Positions 27,027 to 35,558 of a stretch of 64,000 nt of DNA are shown in pieces (the first letter of the stretch is position 1; every line of letters starts with the position of its first letter). A model generated the notes under the pieces. That model saw nothing but the letters and a program-made list of their open reading frames with translations, was not told the DNA's origin and did not search any database. The position numbers were made by a program, and so were the translations under genes. This stretch comes from Rhizobium cauense (GTDB lineage: Bacteria > Pseudomonadota > Alphaproteobacteria > Rhizobiales > Rhizobiaceae): contig NZ_JAEUAT010000021.1 in NCBI RefSeq assembly GCF_019511525.1, positions 1 through 64,000 of the forward strand, read 5' to 3'.

Positions 27027-28235
27027 TCACGTGGGCTCGGGCTTATCCCACAGCCACGAAAACAGCAACGTCTCTCCCAGCTCCATCAGGGCATCTACAG
27101 CGCGGCTGCTCAAGGAGCCGACTGCAACGGTCTCCTTCGTATAGAGCGGCACCTCCCGCAACAGGCGACCTCCGGCAGTGATCCGCAGCGTCCCAATTTC
27201 GCGGCCAGCCTCGACCGGAGCCATCAGCGGCCAGCGATAGACAATGCGTGCGGACAGCCGCTCGGGATTGTTGATCGGGATATAGACGCTCACTGGCGTT
27301 TTCGCCACGAGATCGACGCGCCGCGGCATTCCGCCGTAGATGCTGGCCTGACCGACCACTTCGGAGTCGGCAAAAATCTGACGGCTTTCGAATGCGGTCA
27401 GCCCCCATTCCAGCACACGCTTGGCCTCTTCCGTCCGCTCCTTGTCCGAGGCAATGCCACCGAGCGCCATAAAAATCCGCCGGCCGTCTCGTTCGGCTGA
27501 AGCGACAATGGAATAGCCTTCGCCTTCGGCAAAGCCTGTGGCCAGGCCATCAACCCCCATGCCGAAACCGAGCAAGGGGTTACGGTTGCGCTGGAAGATC
27601 TTGTTCCACTCGAAATCCGGCTGAGCGAAGTACGCATAAAGGCTCGGATAGGACTTCTGCAGTTCGGCGGCCATCGTTACCATGTCAAGCGCGGTCGTCT
27701 TGCTCTTGCCATCCGGCAACCCGGTCGAATTTCCGAAAAGGGACCGCTCCATGCCGAGCGTTTTGGCGCGCCGCGTCATGGCTGCCGCAAAGGCCGGCTC
27801 GCCACCGCTCATGCCTTCGGCGAGAATGATGCAGCTGTCGTTCGCGCCCTGAATGGCAATACCCTTGATCAGATCCTCGACGCGGACATTCGATTTGAGC
27901 GCCGCAAACATTGTTGCCGTCCTCGACGGAGCGCCGCCGGTTCGCCACGCATATTCGGAAACGGGATATTGCGTATCGAGTGTGATCTGGTTCTTTGAGA
28001 GCGCGTCGAAGACCAGGTCGACCGTCATCAGCTTCGCGAGCGAAGCCGGTGAGAAGGTTTGGTTCTCGTTCTTGGCCAGAAGCACCGTACCGGTGGATGC
28101 TTCGATCATGTAGGCCTGGGCAGCCTTGGTCACAAATGAAGTGCTGGCATCATTGCTTGCGGCAGCGGCGCCCGTTGCAAGCGACAGGAAGCAAACACAG
28201 ACACGAACAAAACGCTTTAACACCGAAAACCCCAC
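27027..28235 (-). CDS. D-alanyl-D-alanine carboxypeptidase-like protein (DacC/DacF type) with altered motifs
   Basis: This 402-residue protein has an N-terminal signal peptide, a peptidase S11 domain and a C-terminal PBP5-like beta domain. The nucleophile motif is intact (S65-L-A-K68). The second motif, normally SxN, reads G130-A-N132, and the third, normally KTG, reads A232-T-G234 (DGLATGFAEG). Thus two conserved active-site residues are replaced, so activity may be altered or lost. The annotated start is GTG 28235; GTG 28223 gives a cleaner signal peptide. It lies between rlpA and tmk, all on the minus strand. Confidence 0.85.
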   Translation of the reverse strand: MGFSVLKRFVRVCVCFLSLATGAAAASNDASTSFVTKAAQAYMIEASTGTVLLAKNENQTFSPASLAKLMTVDLVFDALSKNQITLDTQYPVSEYAWRTGGAPSRTATMFAALKSNVRVEDLIKGIAIQGANDSCIILAEGMSGGEPAFAAAMTRRAKTLGMERSLFGNSTGLPDGKSKTTALDMVTMAAELQKSYPSLYAYFAQPDFEWNKIFQRNRNPLLGFGMGVDGLATGFAEGEGYSIVASAERDGRRIFMALGGIASDKERTEEAKRVLEWGLTAFESRQIFADSEVVGQASIYGGMPRRVDLVAKTPVSVYIPINNPERLSARIVYRWPLMAPVEAGREIGTLRITAGGRLLREVPLYTKETVAVGSLSSRAVDALMELGETLLFSWLWDKPEPT

Positions 28236-28292
28236 AGCCCGGCTGACCTAGGCGATGCTAACGACACACCGAAACCGGCGCAATGGCCGCCG

Positions 28293-29396
28293 CTACTTGC
28301 CGCGCGCTGCTGCCGCCTTTTGTCGCTTGAACGATGCCAGGATCGAGTCCTCGGTCAGCCCGTCGTTGCGAACCATGACCGCATCGAAAGCGAGCTCGAC
28401 AGTAACGGTTTTCACGCCCTCTTCCTGATACCCCATCGCCAGAGAGCGCTGACCTCCATAGGGACGCTCATAAGGGAAAGGTCCGTACTCCGGCAAAACG
28501 ACCACCTGCCCAGCGGCCGACCCGCCCAATGGCATCGTACCACCAAACGAAGACGGCGCGGGCATCGGCGTTGGAACGGGCGCGGCATTGTAGCTCGCGC
28601 TCGGCGTCGAGCCGGCATAGGACGTCGCCGACACCGGCACAGGCACGCTCTCGGGTTCGGGCGTGAACCCGCCAAAACTCTGCAACTGGTCAGCCGTTAT
28701 GCGCTTGCTGTTGGACGCCACCATGACGCCGGTCGCGATCTGGCCACCGCCTGGATTGATGCCCGGAATGCGACTGCCTTTCGGCACATAGGAGGCCATC
28801 AGATAGGGCATGTCGTGGCCATCCATGCGGGCGCGACCGACATACTCAACGCGAACCTTGCCGGTGCCGCTGTGCTGCAGATCAAGCATATCAGCAGTCT
28901 TGTTTGACAGATCGATAATGCGCCCCTCGTGATAAGGACCACGGTCGTTGACACGCACGATGATCGACGACCCATTTTCCGTATTCGTCACACGGGCGTA
29001 GCTCGGCAGCGGGAACGTCGGATGGGCGGCAGAAAGGTGCATCTGGTCATAGACTTCGCCGTTTGCAGTCAACCGACCATGGAAGGCGGAGCCGTACCAG
29101 GACGCGATGCCGACCTTGCTGTATGAGAAATCTTCCTTCGGGTAGTACCATTTACCCTTCACCACATACGGGTTTCCGACGATATACCGGCCACCACCCT
29201 TCGGAATATTGTTGCCGGTGGCAACACGCGGGCTAGCCTTGACGCCGTATTCCTTCTCCGAGAAATACTCCTTGCCGTGAGTTCGCTTTGTGGGCGCAGG
29301 CGCGGTACCGCAAGCCGTAACCGTTACGCAAATGAGCGACAGCCCAACCCATCGCATTCCCGTTGCGAATGACGCCGCCCTGTACTCTCGTTTCAT
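28293..29396 (-). CDS. rlpA: RlpA-type septal ring lipoprotein / lytic transglycosylase
   Basis: The 367-residue lipoprotein has a signal peptide with a lipobox Cys (VTVTAC, about residue 29) and a double-psi beta-barrel (GIASWYGSAFHGRLTANGE, then NDRGPYHEGRIIDLS) typical of RlpA, which cleaves naked glycan strands at the septum. The remaining C-terminus is Pro/Ser/Ala rich with no clear SPOR domain. The start at 29396 places the signal peptide correctly; the frame extends to 29471 without support. Confidence 0.92.
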   Translation of the reverse strand: MKREYRAASFATGMRWVGLSLICVTVTACGTAPAPTKRTHGKEYFSEKEYGVKASPRVATGNNIPKGGGRYIVGNPYVVKGKWYYPKEDFSYSKVGIASWYGSAFHGRLTANGEVYDQMHLSAAHPTFPLPSYARVTNTENGSSIIVRVNDRGPYHEGRIIDLSNKTADMLDLQHSGTGKVRVEYVGRARMDGHDMPYLMASYVPKGSRIPGINPGGGQIATGVMVASNSKRITADQLQSFGGFTPEPESVPVPVSATSYAGSTPSASYNAAPVPTPMPAPSSFGGTMPLGGSAAGQVVVLPEYGPFPYERPYGGQRSLAMGYQEEGVKTVTVELAFDAVMVRNDGLTEDSILASFKRQKAAAARGK

Positions 29397-29765
29397 ATGT
29401 CCCACGCCACTCAAGACCGTTATGGTTAAGAAATCCGCCCGAACCGGGCCAGACACCCCTAATCCCACCAACCTAACGAGACTTTAATCATGTGGCTTTC
29501 ATGGCAAATTTGCGAAACATTTCGTCATGATAGAGACAATTCTAATTAACATGGTTAATAAGTCACTAATTTAAGATTCGTAGCCGCAGGCTCTCCGCCG
29601 TCTCTTTCTGATGCACGAAGCACTCCAACGTTGCCGTTTCGAAACACCGACAGAACCCAGTTGACGCTGCTACCGAACGGCTTTAAAGGCAGCGTTGCTG
29701 GTGGCAATTGCTAAAGGCAGCAGCATGAGGAGGCCGCGACGAAAGCGGCGTCAAATCAACTGCAT

Positions 29766-29855
29766 GGAAGAGTGTCCGAGTGGTTTAAGGAACCGGTCTT
29801 GAAAACCGGCGTGCGGGAAACCGTACCGTGGGTTCGAATCCCACCTCTTCCGCCA
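29766..29855 (+). tRNA. tRNA-Ser (anticodon TGA)
   Basis: The 90-base tRNA folds with acceptor GGAAGAG/CTCTTCC, anticodon stem CCGGT/ACCGG (29793-29797 and 29805-29809), anticodon TGA at 29800-29802, a long variable arm, a GGTTCGAATCC T-arm and an encoded CCA. The long variable arm marks it as a class II serine tRNA. Confidence 0.97.
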
Positions 29856-30006
29856 TCTGCTCGCTCCAGCCCGCTCCACTTAAGAGTAAGCCAGGCTCCC
29901 GCCCCTCGATATCCTGAGCCTCCCGCGCCATTGCGTCCAGCATATGGCGAGGTCCTGCTCAATCGGTGACTGGAAGACGAGAAAGAACAGACGTCTTATC
30001 GGCCCA

Positions 30007-30192
30007 TCAGTAGCTGCAAGAGAGCGCGTTGGTCGGTCTGAAGCCCTGACTGCAGGCGGGGTTAACCGAATGCCGTGGCTGGTATTGGAAATCAGCGCGA
30101 TTTGAAGGCTGCTGGGTCGTGCAAGCCGAAACAAACGCGGCAAGCCAAATCAGCATTGCGGCGGATACCATGGGAGCCAGAAATCTGCTCAT
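30007..30192 (-). CDS. Small lipoprotein with C-terminal GFRPxNxxSCSY motif (copy 1)
   Basis: The 61-residue protein has a signal peptide with lipobox Cys at residue 24 (FVSAC) and a short mature part ending ACSQGFRPTNALSCSY. An AGGAGG site precedes ATG 30192. The protein at 31531 has the same architecture and ending. The family is unnamed to me; two or three Cys in the mature tail may form a disulfide. Confidence 0.75.
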   Translation of the reverse strand: MSRFLAPMVSAAMLIWLAAFVSACTTQQPSNRADFQYQPRHSVNPACSQGFRPTNALSCSY

Positions 30193-30600
30193 ACTTGCCT
30201 CCTCGCATAGGGCACTACGTGGAGACAATCTACCGCTCCGACATCTGCCGGGCGAGCCCCCTACTTCGCAATCTGGCGAGCGACGCTTGGCACGAGTGTC
30301 CGTGGGAAATTTGAGGCTCGCGCAATGGAGCCCTTCTCGGCCAGAAAGAGCGGCCGCGATTTCACCTGACGAACGACCATGAAAGACAGGTACTTTCCGC
30401 TTGGACCTAAGTCCATTCAATCGTACGACCTTCGGGTGATGCCAGATCACATGGCGCCCCGTATGCTACAAGCATCCTCATTCCCAAAGGATACGATGCA
30501 GCCCGGATACGGCGGACGGACCCTCCGTCGTATCCGGGAACACCCGGCTATGTGTTGATCTGGCCTGCTGTCATCCCGCACGTCAGAAGGAGAGACAGTT
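30193..30600. other. Intergenic region with a strong hairpin
   Basis: I see no convincing gene. A long imperfect hairpin at 30502-30538 (CCCGGATACG pairing with CGTATCCGGG, short inner stem) has no T-run, so it is not a standard terminator. It lies about 60 bases upstream of the small plus-strand gene at 30601. Confidence 0.5.
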
Positions 30601-30789
30601 TTGGACGACGCCAACCCCGCTTTCCTCGCTTTCCGGTACTCTGATGGTACCTGGACGGTCATGGTTGTCAGCGAGGATGGGATCTCTGAGATTCAGGAAA
30701 TGACGGCCGCCAAGCTGATCGAAATAATCAAGACTCTCGAGACCATTGACGAATCGAGAGAGAAGGACTGGTGGAATGTCCTCCACTAA
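30601..30789 (+). CDS. Hypothetical protein, 62 residues
   Basis: A short acidic protein starts at TTG 30601 behind AAGGAGAGAC. It contains a beta-rich start (AFRYSDGTWTVMVVSEDG) and a helical tail (AAKLIEIIKTLETIDESRE). No family is recognised. Confidence 0.55.
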   Translation: MDDANPAFLAFRYSDGTWTVMVVSEDGISEIQEMTAAKLIEIIKTLETIDESREKDWWNVLH

Positions 30790-30912
30790 AGCGCGCTGAA
30801 ATTCTGTCCGGGTCCCGGATTGGCGAGGAAGCGGAATAACGTCGCAGCTATTAGCCCTTAGCTTGTTGGCCACCTAGTCACAGCCACCCGGACAGCACTT
30901 ACTACCCTCTAC

Positions 30913-31257
30913 TTAGTGACGGGGCCAGAAACGCTCGAACAGACGCTTGAGTTCAAGACCGATCAAAATCGCGACAGCCGGAAACACCACCTGTAGACTG
31001 TAGTAGACGAGCCGAAGAAAATTGGGATCGGGAGCGCCCCACAGGTTACCCGCGCTTGAGATCCCGAGATCTATATACTGTTCGATCCATCGAAAGACCG
31101 CATCGGCGACCTCCTCTGGGCCCGCTCCGATCTTGTCAAAGGCACGTGTAACAAAGGGCACAATCCAGGCATTGAACAACAGGCTGCCGGCCGCGCCGCA
31201 GACGCCACCCTGCCAGAAACTGCTAGTATTTGTCCCATTCGTCATGGGAGCCAGCAT
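30913..31257 (-). CDS. Hypothetical membrane protein, 114 residues
   Basis: The protein has a hydrophobic segment near residues 17-35 and a second near 85-103, with a soluble stretch between them (GPEEVADAVFRWIEQYIDLG). The start may be ATG 31257 or 31245; an AGGAG lies immediately upstream. No family is recognised. Confidence 0.55.
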   Translation of the reverse strand: MLAPMTNGTNTSSFWQGGVCGAAGSLLFNAWIVPFVTRAFDKIGAGPEEVADAVFRWIEQYIDLGISSAGNLWGAPDPNFLRLVYYSLQVVFPAVAILIGLELKRLFERFWPRH

Positions 31258-31530
31258 GCTCCTGCAATCGGACCGTGTGAAGTCATCCGTTCGATATCAT
31301 CGAGACTGGCGATATCCTCTCCAAATCGGAGTTCGTCTACAGTGCGCTTCTCCTCGGATGAGCAGCGCGCCGGATCGACATCTAGTTCCATGTCGTATCC
31401 CACAGATATCCGCCGGCGGGCTACTCCGCCCTCTGGGCAACAGTCGCAAGGCACTCAAAAACGGCCTGCTAGCTGACCTTCGAAAGTCAGGCGGCACCAG
31501 TCTGACGTGGCAGCGCTCGCACTGCCTCCG

Positions 31531-31713
31531 TCAATAACTGCAGGAGCGACCGTTACTAGGTCGGAAGCCATCCTCGCAGGCTCGATTCATCGAATCTCCC
31601 GGTACGTAGCCTGACGCCGAGCCCATTGAATTCTGTGGGGTCGAGCATGCGGACGCCAACGCCGAAAAGCCGACGATCGTTCCTGCTACGAAAAGTGCGC
31701 GAAATCTGTCCAT
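31531..31713 (-). CDS. Small lipoprotein with C-terminal GFRPxNxxSCSY motif (copy 2)
   Basis: This 60-residue protein has a signal peptide with lipobox Cys at residue 23 (ASAC). It ends RACEDGFRPSNGRSCSY, matching the tail of the protein at 30007. GGGAGAAG precedes ATG 31713. The pair is likely an old local duplication, as the middle parts have diverged. Confidence 0.75.
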   Translation of the reverse strand: MDRFRALFVAGTIVGFSALASACSTPQNSMGSASGYVPGDSMNRACEDGFRPSNGRSCSY

Positions 31714-31908
31714 ATTTGCTTCTCCCTTGCGGGCGGTTCATGCAGTACGGCAATCTATCATGCAAAAACGGTTGCGCGCCAGCCTATTGAGCACGCCTGA
31801 ATGTCCTCCAAGCTTTCGGCCGCGCGATCGACGACCGTTTTGGAGGCGTCGAATGGTTCGTCGCCTCCAACTTCCGCGCTGAAGTCCGCGTCGCACGCGG
31901 CTAAGGGA

Positions 31909-32568
31909 CTACGCCTGCGGTTGCTTGGTCTTGCGCAGGTATGGGAGCACGGTGTCAAACGAGCCGAAGCGGGCAACCGCATCCTCGTTCGAGACGGCGG
32001 CCGTGATGATGACGTCCTCGCCCTGCTGCCAGTTTGCCGGCGTCGCAACCTGATGCTTCGCCGTCAACTGGATGGAGTCGATCGCGCGGAGGATCTCGTT
32101 GAAGTTTCTCCCCGTCGTCATCGGGTAGGTCAAGATGAGCTTGATCTTCTTGTCGGGGCCAACAATGAAGACAGAACGAACGGTCGCGTTATCGGCAGGC
32201 GTGCGTCCCTCCGACGTGTCGCCGGCGCCAGCCGGAAGCATGTCGTAAAGCTTGGCGACATTCAGATCCTTATCGCCGATCAGCGGATATTCGACATCGA
32301 ACCCGGTTGCCGTGCTGATGTCACTCTTCCACTTGCTATGGCTTTCAACCGGATCCACCGAAATACCGATGATCTTGGCGCCACGCTTGCGGAATTCCGG
32401 CTCCAGCCCTGCCATCGCGCCGAGTTCGGTTGTGCAAACCGGCGTGAAATTCTTCGGATGCGAAAACAGCACTGCCCAGCCATCGCCGATCCATTCGTGG
32501 AACCGGATGGGACCTTGGGTAGTGTCAGCGGTGAAATCAGGTGCAATATCATTAATACGGAGGCTCAT
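31909..32568 (-). CDS. 1-Cys peroxiredoxin (Prx6/AhpC-TSA family)
   Basis: This 219-residue thiol peroxidase has the peroxidatic Cys C45 in HPKNFTPVCTTELG and the long Prx6-type C-terminal domain (VRSVFIVGPDKKIKL, NFNEILRAIDSIQL). No second resolving Cys is in the typical 2-Cys position. The start at 32568 (MSLRINDIAPDF) is preceded by AAGGG; the frame runs to 32652 without homology. It reduces H2O2 and alkyl peroxides in the cytosol. Confidence 0.93.
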   Translation of the reverse strand: MSLRINDIAPDFTADTTQGPIRFHEWIGDGWAVLFSHPKNFTPVCTTELGAMAGLEPEFRKRGAKIIGISVDPVESHSKWKSDISTATGFDVEYPLIGDKDLNVAKLYDMLPAGAGDTSEGRTPADNATVRSVFIVGPDKKIKLILTYPMTTGRNFNEILRAIDSIQLTAKHQVATPANWQQGEDVIITAAVSNEDAVARFGSFDTVLPYLRKTKQPQA

Positions 32569-32790
32569 GAGCGGTGACCCTTTTGTTGAAAAAATGGTGT
32601 TGGTTATTTCACTGACGGAGGAACTGTTTAGTCTTTTTCGGCCGTTGTTCAAGTAATGCGCCGAAAATGGTCACCCCACGAATAGCCGCAATGCTCACCT
32701 GGTGGCCTCTGCAGCATGCGCTTGCCTGACCACGGCTCGACACCGTCTATCGATCGTCGTCCCTCGAACCAGTTTCCGCTACACCGACGT

Positions 32791-33390
32791 CTACCAGGCG
32801 GACGACACCCCTCTCCCAAGGGAAGGCTTCTTTTGCGGTATCTTTTCGAGATGACGCGTTCTTGCCTTCAGCGTTTCGAAGACACGATAACCACCCGGCC
32901 AGCGGCCGTAGCCGCTGGCGACGTTGATATGGCCGGCGAGCCCTGCATTGCGGAGCTCACTGCCCCAGAGACGCGCAAAAAGCGTCAGGCGATCGAGCGA
33001 CATGTAGTGATCGTTGAGGCTACCGACTATCATGCTGGGGAACGGGAGTTCGGCCGTTGGCATCGTGCCGAAGGCAATCCTGCCGGGATGCAGCTTCTCC
33101 GTCGCAGGAAGGTCGCACGGCGCCACCAATAGCGCGCCCCTCACGCGCGCCGCCGCGGGTCGCCCGGCGAGACTGGCTGCCAGCAGGCATCCAAGACTGT
33201 GAGCGACGACATAGGCTTCCCCGACATCGTCGAGCACGCTCTCGAGCCTGTCCCGCCAGCTGTTCAGGTGCGGTCGATCCCAGCTATCCTGCTGAACAAG
33301 ACGGCTTTCAGGATGATCCTGCAGCCAGGCGCTTTGCCAATGCGCATCCTCTGATCCAAAGAGCCCGGGGAGAACAAGTACCGGCGTCAT
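32791..33390 (-). CDS. RBBP9/YdeN-type alpha/beta hydrolase
   Basis: The protein of about 199 residues starts with the LVLPGLFGS oxyanion region and has the nucleophile elbow VAHSLGC near residue 70, as in serine hydrolases of the RBBP9/YdeN family. Three start codons are stacked (TTG 33396, ATG 33393, ATG 33390); AGGGA spacing favours 33390. It is the last gene of a minus-strand run that includes three tiny ORFs and an FMN reductase. The substrate is unknown. Confidence 0.82.
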   Translation of the reverse strand: MTPVLVLPGLFGSEDAHWQSAWLQDHPESRLVQQDSWDRPHLNSWRDRLESVLDDVGEAYVVAHSLGCLLAASLAGRPAAARVRGALLVAPCDLPATEKLHPGRIAFGTMPTAELPFPSMIVGSLNDHYMSLDRLTLFARLWGSELRNAGLAGHINVASGYGRWPGGYRVFETLKARTRHLEKIPQKKPSLGRGVSSAW

Positions 33391-33423
33391 CATCAATCCC
33401 TATCGCATCGCGTGGATGAGCCA

Positions 33424-33558
33424 CTAGCCTAGAAGCCCGAGAGTAATCGCAAAGAGCATCCCGAAGGCGAGGACCGTAGCGGTAGAAGCGGCTACATCTG
33501 CCGCAACGTTTGCAAGCCTCCTTGGTGCGATCACGCGACGATCATCCAAAACAGCCAT
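33424..33558 (-). CDS. Tiny membrane protein, 44 residues
   Basis: ATG 33558 behind GAGGGA opens a frame beginning MAVLDDRRVIAPRRL and ending in a hydrophobic segment (LAFGMLFAITLGLLG). It is the third of three consecutive small frames on this strand. Coding is inferred from the ribosome site, membrane segment and close spacing. Confidence 0.5.
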   Translation of the reverse strand: MAVLDDRRVIAPRRLANVAADVAASTATVLAFGMLFAITLGLLG

Positions 33559-33567
33559 GGCAGTCCC

Positions 33568-33735
33568 TCAGTACCAAGGCCCGGGAGACGGGTTCCAATA
33601 GTAGACTTCGTAGTCGCGAGCCGTTGGCTCGCCATCGCCATCTATCTCGATCCGCAGCCGGTCTGCTCCATGTTGTGGGGCGAACGGGCCAACGCGAAAG
33701 ACCGACCAAAACCAAAGAAAAAGAGACTGCGTCAT
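33568..33735 (-). CDS. Hypothetical small protein, 55 residues
   Basis: ATG 33735 follows a good AGGAGAAAACC site. The protein begins MTQSLFLWFWSVFRVG and ends YYWNPSPGPWY, giving a very aromatic composition (five Trp). It lies nine bases before the next small frame. No family is recognised. Confidence 0.55.
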   Translation of the reverse strand: MTQSLFLWFWSVFRVGPFAPQHGADRLRIEIDGDGEPTARDYEVYYWNPSPGPWY

Positions 33736-33758
33736 CGGTTTTCTCCTGTGCTTGCCTA

Positions 33759-33929
33759 TCAGATCGAGTGATTGCGTCTCGCGTTCGAAAGCAGCTCCGC
33801 GGCGCTGGCGACCGGGCCGAACAGCATCAGCAGACGATTTTGCTCGCGTGCCGTTAGCCGATAGCGGCGAGCGAAGTCGAAGACGCTCCAGAGTTCGCTG
33901 CCGATGGACGATTGCTCCGTGCTACCCAT
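33759..33929 (-). CDS. Hypothetical small protein, 56 residues
   Basis: ATG 33929, behind a GGGGG-rich site, opens a frame of 56 residues containing FDFARRYRLTAREQNRL and a C-terminal helix (LLMLFGPVASAAELL). It begins 20 bases after the FMN reductase stop. No named family is recognised. Confidence 0.55.
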   Translation of the reverse strand: MGSTEQSSIGSELWSVFDFARRYRLTAREQNRLLMLFGPVASAAELLSNARRNHSI

Positions 33930-33949
33930 GTCCCACACCCCCTATGATC

Positions 33950-34510
33950 TCACTCGGCTGCCTGGAGTGTCGCCCGCGATGGAACGAAGGAGAATGCGGC
34001 GAGTTCGTCGACTACCGCGCCGATCCGACCGGCTAGAGCCTCCGACGTGACCCGGTAGTCAGCAAAATCACGATCCGAGGCATAGACGGCAGTCGGCAAC
34101 GTGTGAGCCATGAAAAAGCCGAACAACGGTCGGAGTTGATGCTCGACGATCAGAGCGTGGCGATCGCCGCCTCCGGTTGCGGAAATAATGATCGGCTTTG
34201 AGCGAAGTTCGCTCGGCTCGATGAGATCGATCAGATGCTTGAACAGGCCCGGGTACGATCCCTTGTATGTCGGCGAGCCGACGACGAGGACGTCGGCATT
34301 GACAATATCGTCGAGAACTTGGCTGGCCTGTTCATCAAGTTCGCTGCGCCAGAGAGCGGTACTTAACGATGGGCCAATGTCCTTGAGATCGTAAATCTTC
34401 GTGGAAAAGCCATAGCTTTCTGCGGCGAGCCCCGCGATGTGCTCGACCAAAGAGTAGGTCTTGGACGGACGGTTGAAACTACCGGCAATGCCCACCAATC
34501 GCAACGACAT
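33950..34510 (-). CDS. NADPH-dependent FMN reductase (SsuE/MsuE type)
   Basis: The 186-residue flavodoxin-like enzyme has the early GIAGSFNRPSKT phosphate loop and the VVGSPTYKGSYPGLFKHLID signature of NADPH:FMN reductases that feed sulfonate monooxygenases. No monooxygenase or sulfonate transporter is next to it. It heads a minus-strand series of small genes. Confidence 0.87.
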   Translation of the reverse strand: MSLRLVGIAGSFNRPSKTYSLVEHIAGLAAESYGFSTKIYDLKDIGPSLSTALWRSELDEQASQVLDDIVNADVLVVGSPTYKGSYPGLFKHLIDLIEPSELRSKPIIISATGGGDRHALIVEHQLRPLFGFFMAHTLPTAVYASDRDFADYRVTSEALAGRIGAVVDELAAFSFVPSRATLQAAE

Positions 34511-34829
34511 GTCATCTCTCCTTCAAATGTCGCATCAAATATTGTCTATAAAATTGGTGAACAAAAGAAACGACGTTCCGTTGTGACGCGGAACAGTGAA
34601 ATTCGATCCCCTCAAATCGCTGGAGTCTGGCTTCGGCACCGCCGACCATCGGCGGCACCGCGCATTGGTTCGGCAAGCCCGACGTTCAGTGCTGGGATGA
34701 CCGCCAAAACTTCGGCCATCGACCACGCGAAATTTGTTGGAACCTTTGGTCGAACTGTCCGTTTGTTAACTGCAGCGCTTGAAATCCGTGCTGCCGGACC
34801 AGCATCGCCTATGTAGGTCCGTAAAAAAG
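34511..34829. other. Intergenic, possible small RNA upstream of an orphan terminator
   Basis: The region has no convincing gene, although one plus-strand frame spans it. It ends in a strong terminator not explained by any neighbouring plus-strand gene. A short hairpin (GGACC...GGTCC, about 34797-34820) precedes that terminator. A small RNA on the plus strand would explain both. Confidence 0.35.
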
Positions 34830-34861
34830 GCCCGGTGGATTATATCCCGCCGGGCTTTTTT
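34830..34861. terminator. Bidirectional Rho-independent terminator
   Basis: GCCCGGTGG pairs with CCGCCGGGC (one G-T pair) around an AT-rich loop. A T6 tract follows on the plus strand, and an A6 tract on the left gives T6 on the minus strand. Confidence 0.75.
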
Positions 34862-34975
34862 ATTGTGCCCCTGTCGACCGGATCTCGCTCACATAGGTTT
34901 GGAGAAATTGTGGTTCGTTTTGAACAACTTGCGGCCTCGTGCATTACATATCGTCTTCAACTAGGAACCACGCCA

Positions 34976-35131
34976 ATGACAACTACTGCCAAAATCGCTG
35001 CTGCCGTGTGTGTACTGCTTGCGTTGAGTTCGTGTGCAAATACGATCAAGGGAATTGGGCGCGATGCAGCCAATACCGTCGACGCGACCCAGAATGCCGG
35101 CAATCGCGTCGGAAACGCTGCCTCCCGCTAA
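34976..35131 (+). CDS. Entericidin A/B family lipoprotein
   Basis: This 51-residue lipoprotein has a signal peptide with lipobox (LLALSSC, Cys at residue 20) and the entericidin tail (ANTIKGIGRDAANTVDAT). AGGAAC precedes ATG 34976. Entericidins are small envelope lipoproteins linked to stationary phase and stress; the function here is inferred from the family. Confidence 0.85.
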   Translation: MTTTAKIAAAVCVLLALSSCANTIKGIGRDAANTVDATQNAGNRVGNAASR

Positions 35132-35330
35132 ACTGGTGATGGCCCGTCGCTTGTCGTGACCGATACTTCTCGGCTGAAGCCTGCCACGCCTTTCCCTGGC
35201 GGGCTCCTCACGCGAGAGCTCGATTTGACGTATCAAGCTGTTACGTCAAATCCGCTCGATATCGCGCCTGTCGACCTTGAAATTGCGCCTCCGAGAACAA
35301 AGATTTCTCCGATGCGATGGAGGCCAAGCC

Positions 35331-35558
35331 ATGTCGAATTACAGAGAAGAAAGACGCTTTCAATGTAAGGACGACGGAGGAAAGACCTACGTCGTCATCC
35401 AGCAGATCAGGATTTCCGGCCAGAACACAGCTGCTCCCAAGACCGACTATATGACGGCGGACGGCGAGATCGTGAATCGGCTAGATGAGGACCACTTCCT
35501 CCTCTTGATCGACGGCCAGATACTGCACATTCCTCATCTTTCAGACGCGGATCACTAG
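35331..35558 (+). CDS. Hypothetical protein, 75 residues
   Basis: ATG 35331 follows a good GGAGG site. The protein is polar and beta-rich (KTYVVIQQIRISG, then HFLLLIDGQILHIP), with no signal or membrane segment. No family is recognised. Confidence 0.6.
   Translation: MSNYREERRFQCKDDGGKTYVVIQQIRISGQNTAAPKTDYMTADGEIVNRLDEDHFLLLIDGQILHIPHLSDADH

Noticed and set aside
31242-31454. 70-codon minus-strand frame
   Set aside because: It overlaps the start of the 114-residue membrane protein and has no clear ribosome site. A shorter form from 31391 is possible but unsupported.
34439-34816. 125-codon plus-strand frame before the orphan terminator
   Set aside because: It starts inside the FMN reductase gene, has no ribosome site and no recognisable sequence. 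A small RNA explains the terminator better.
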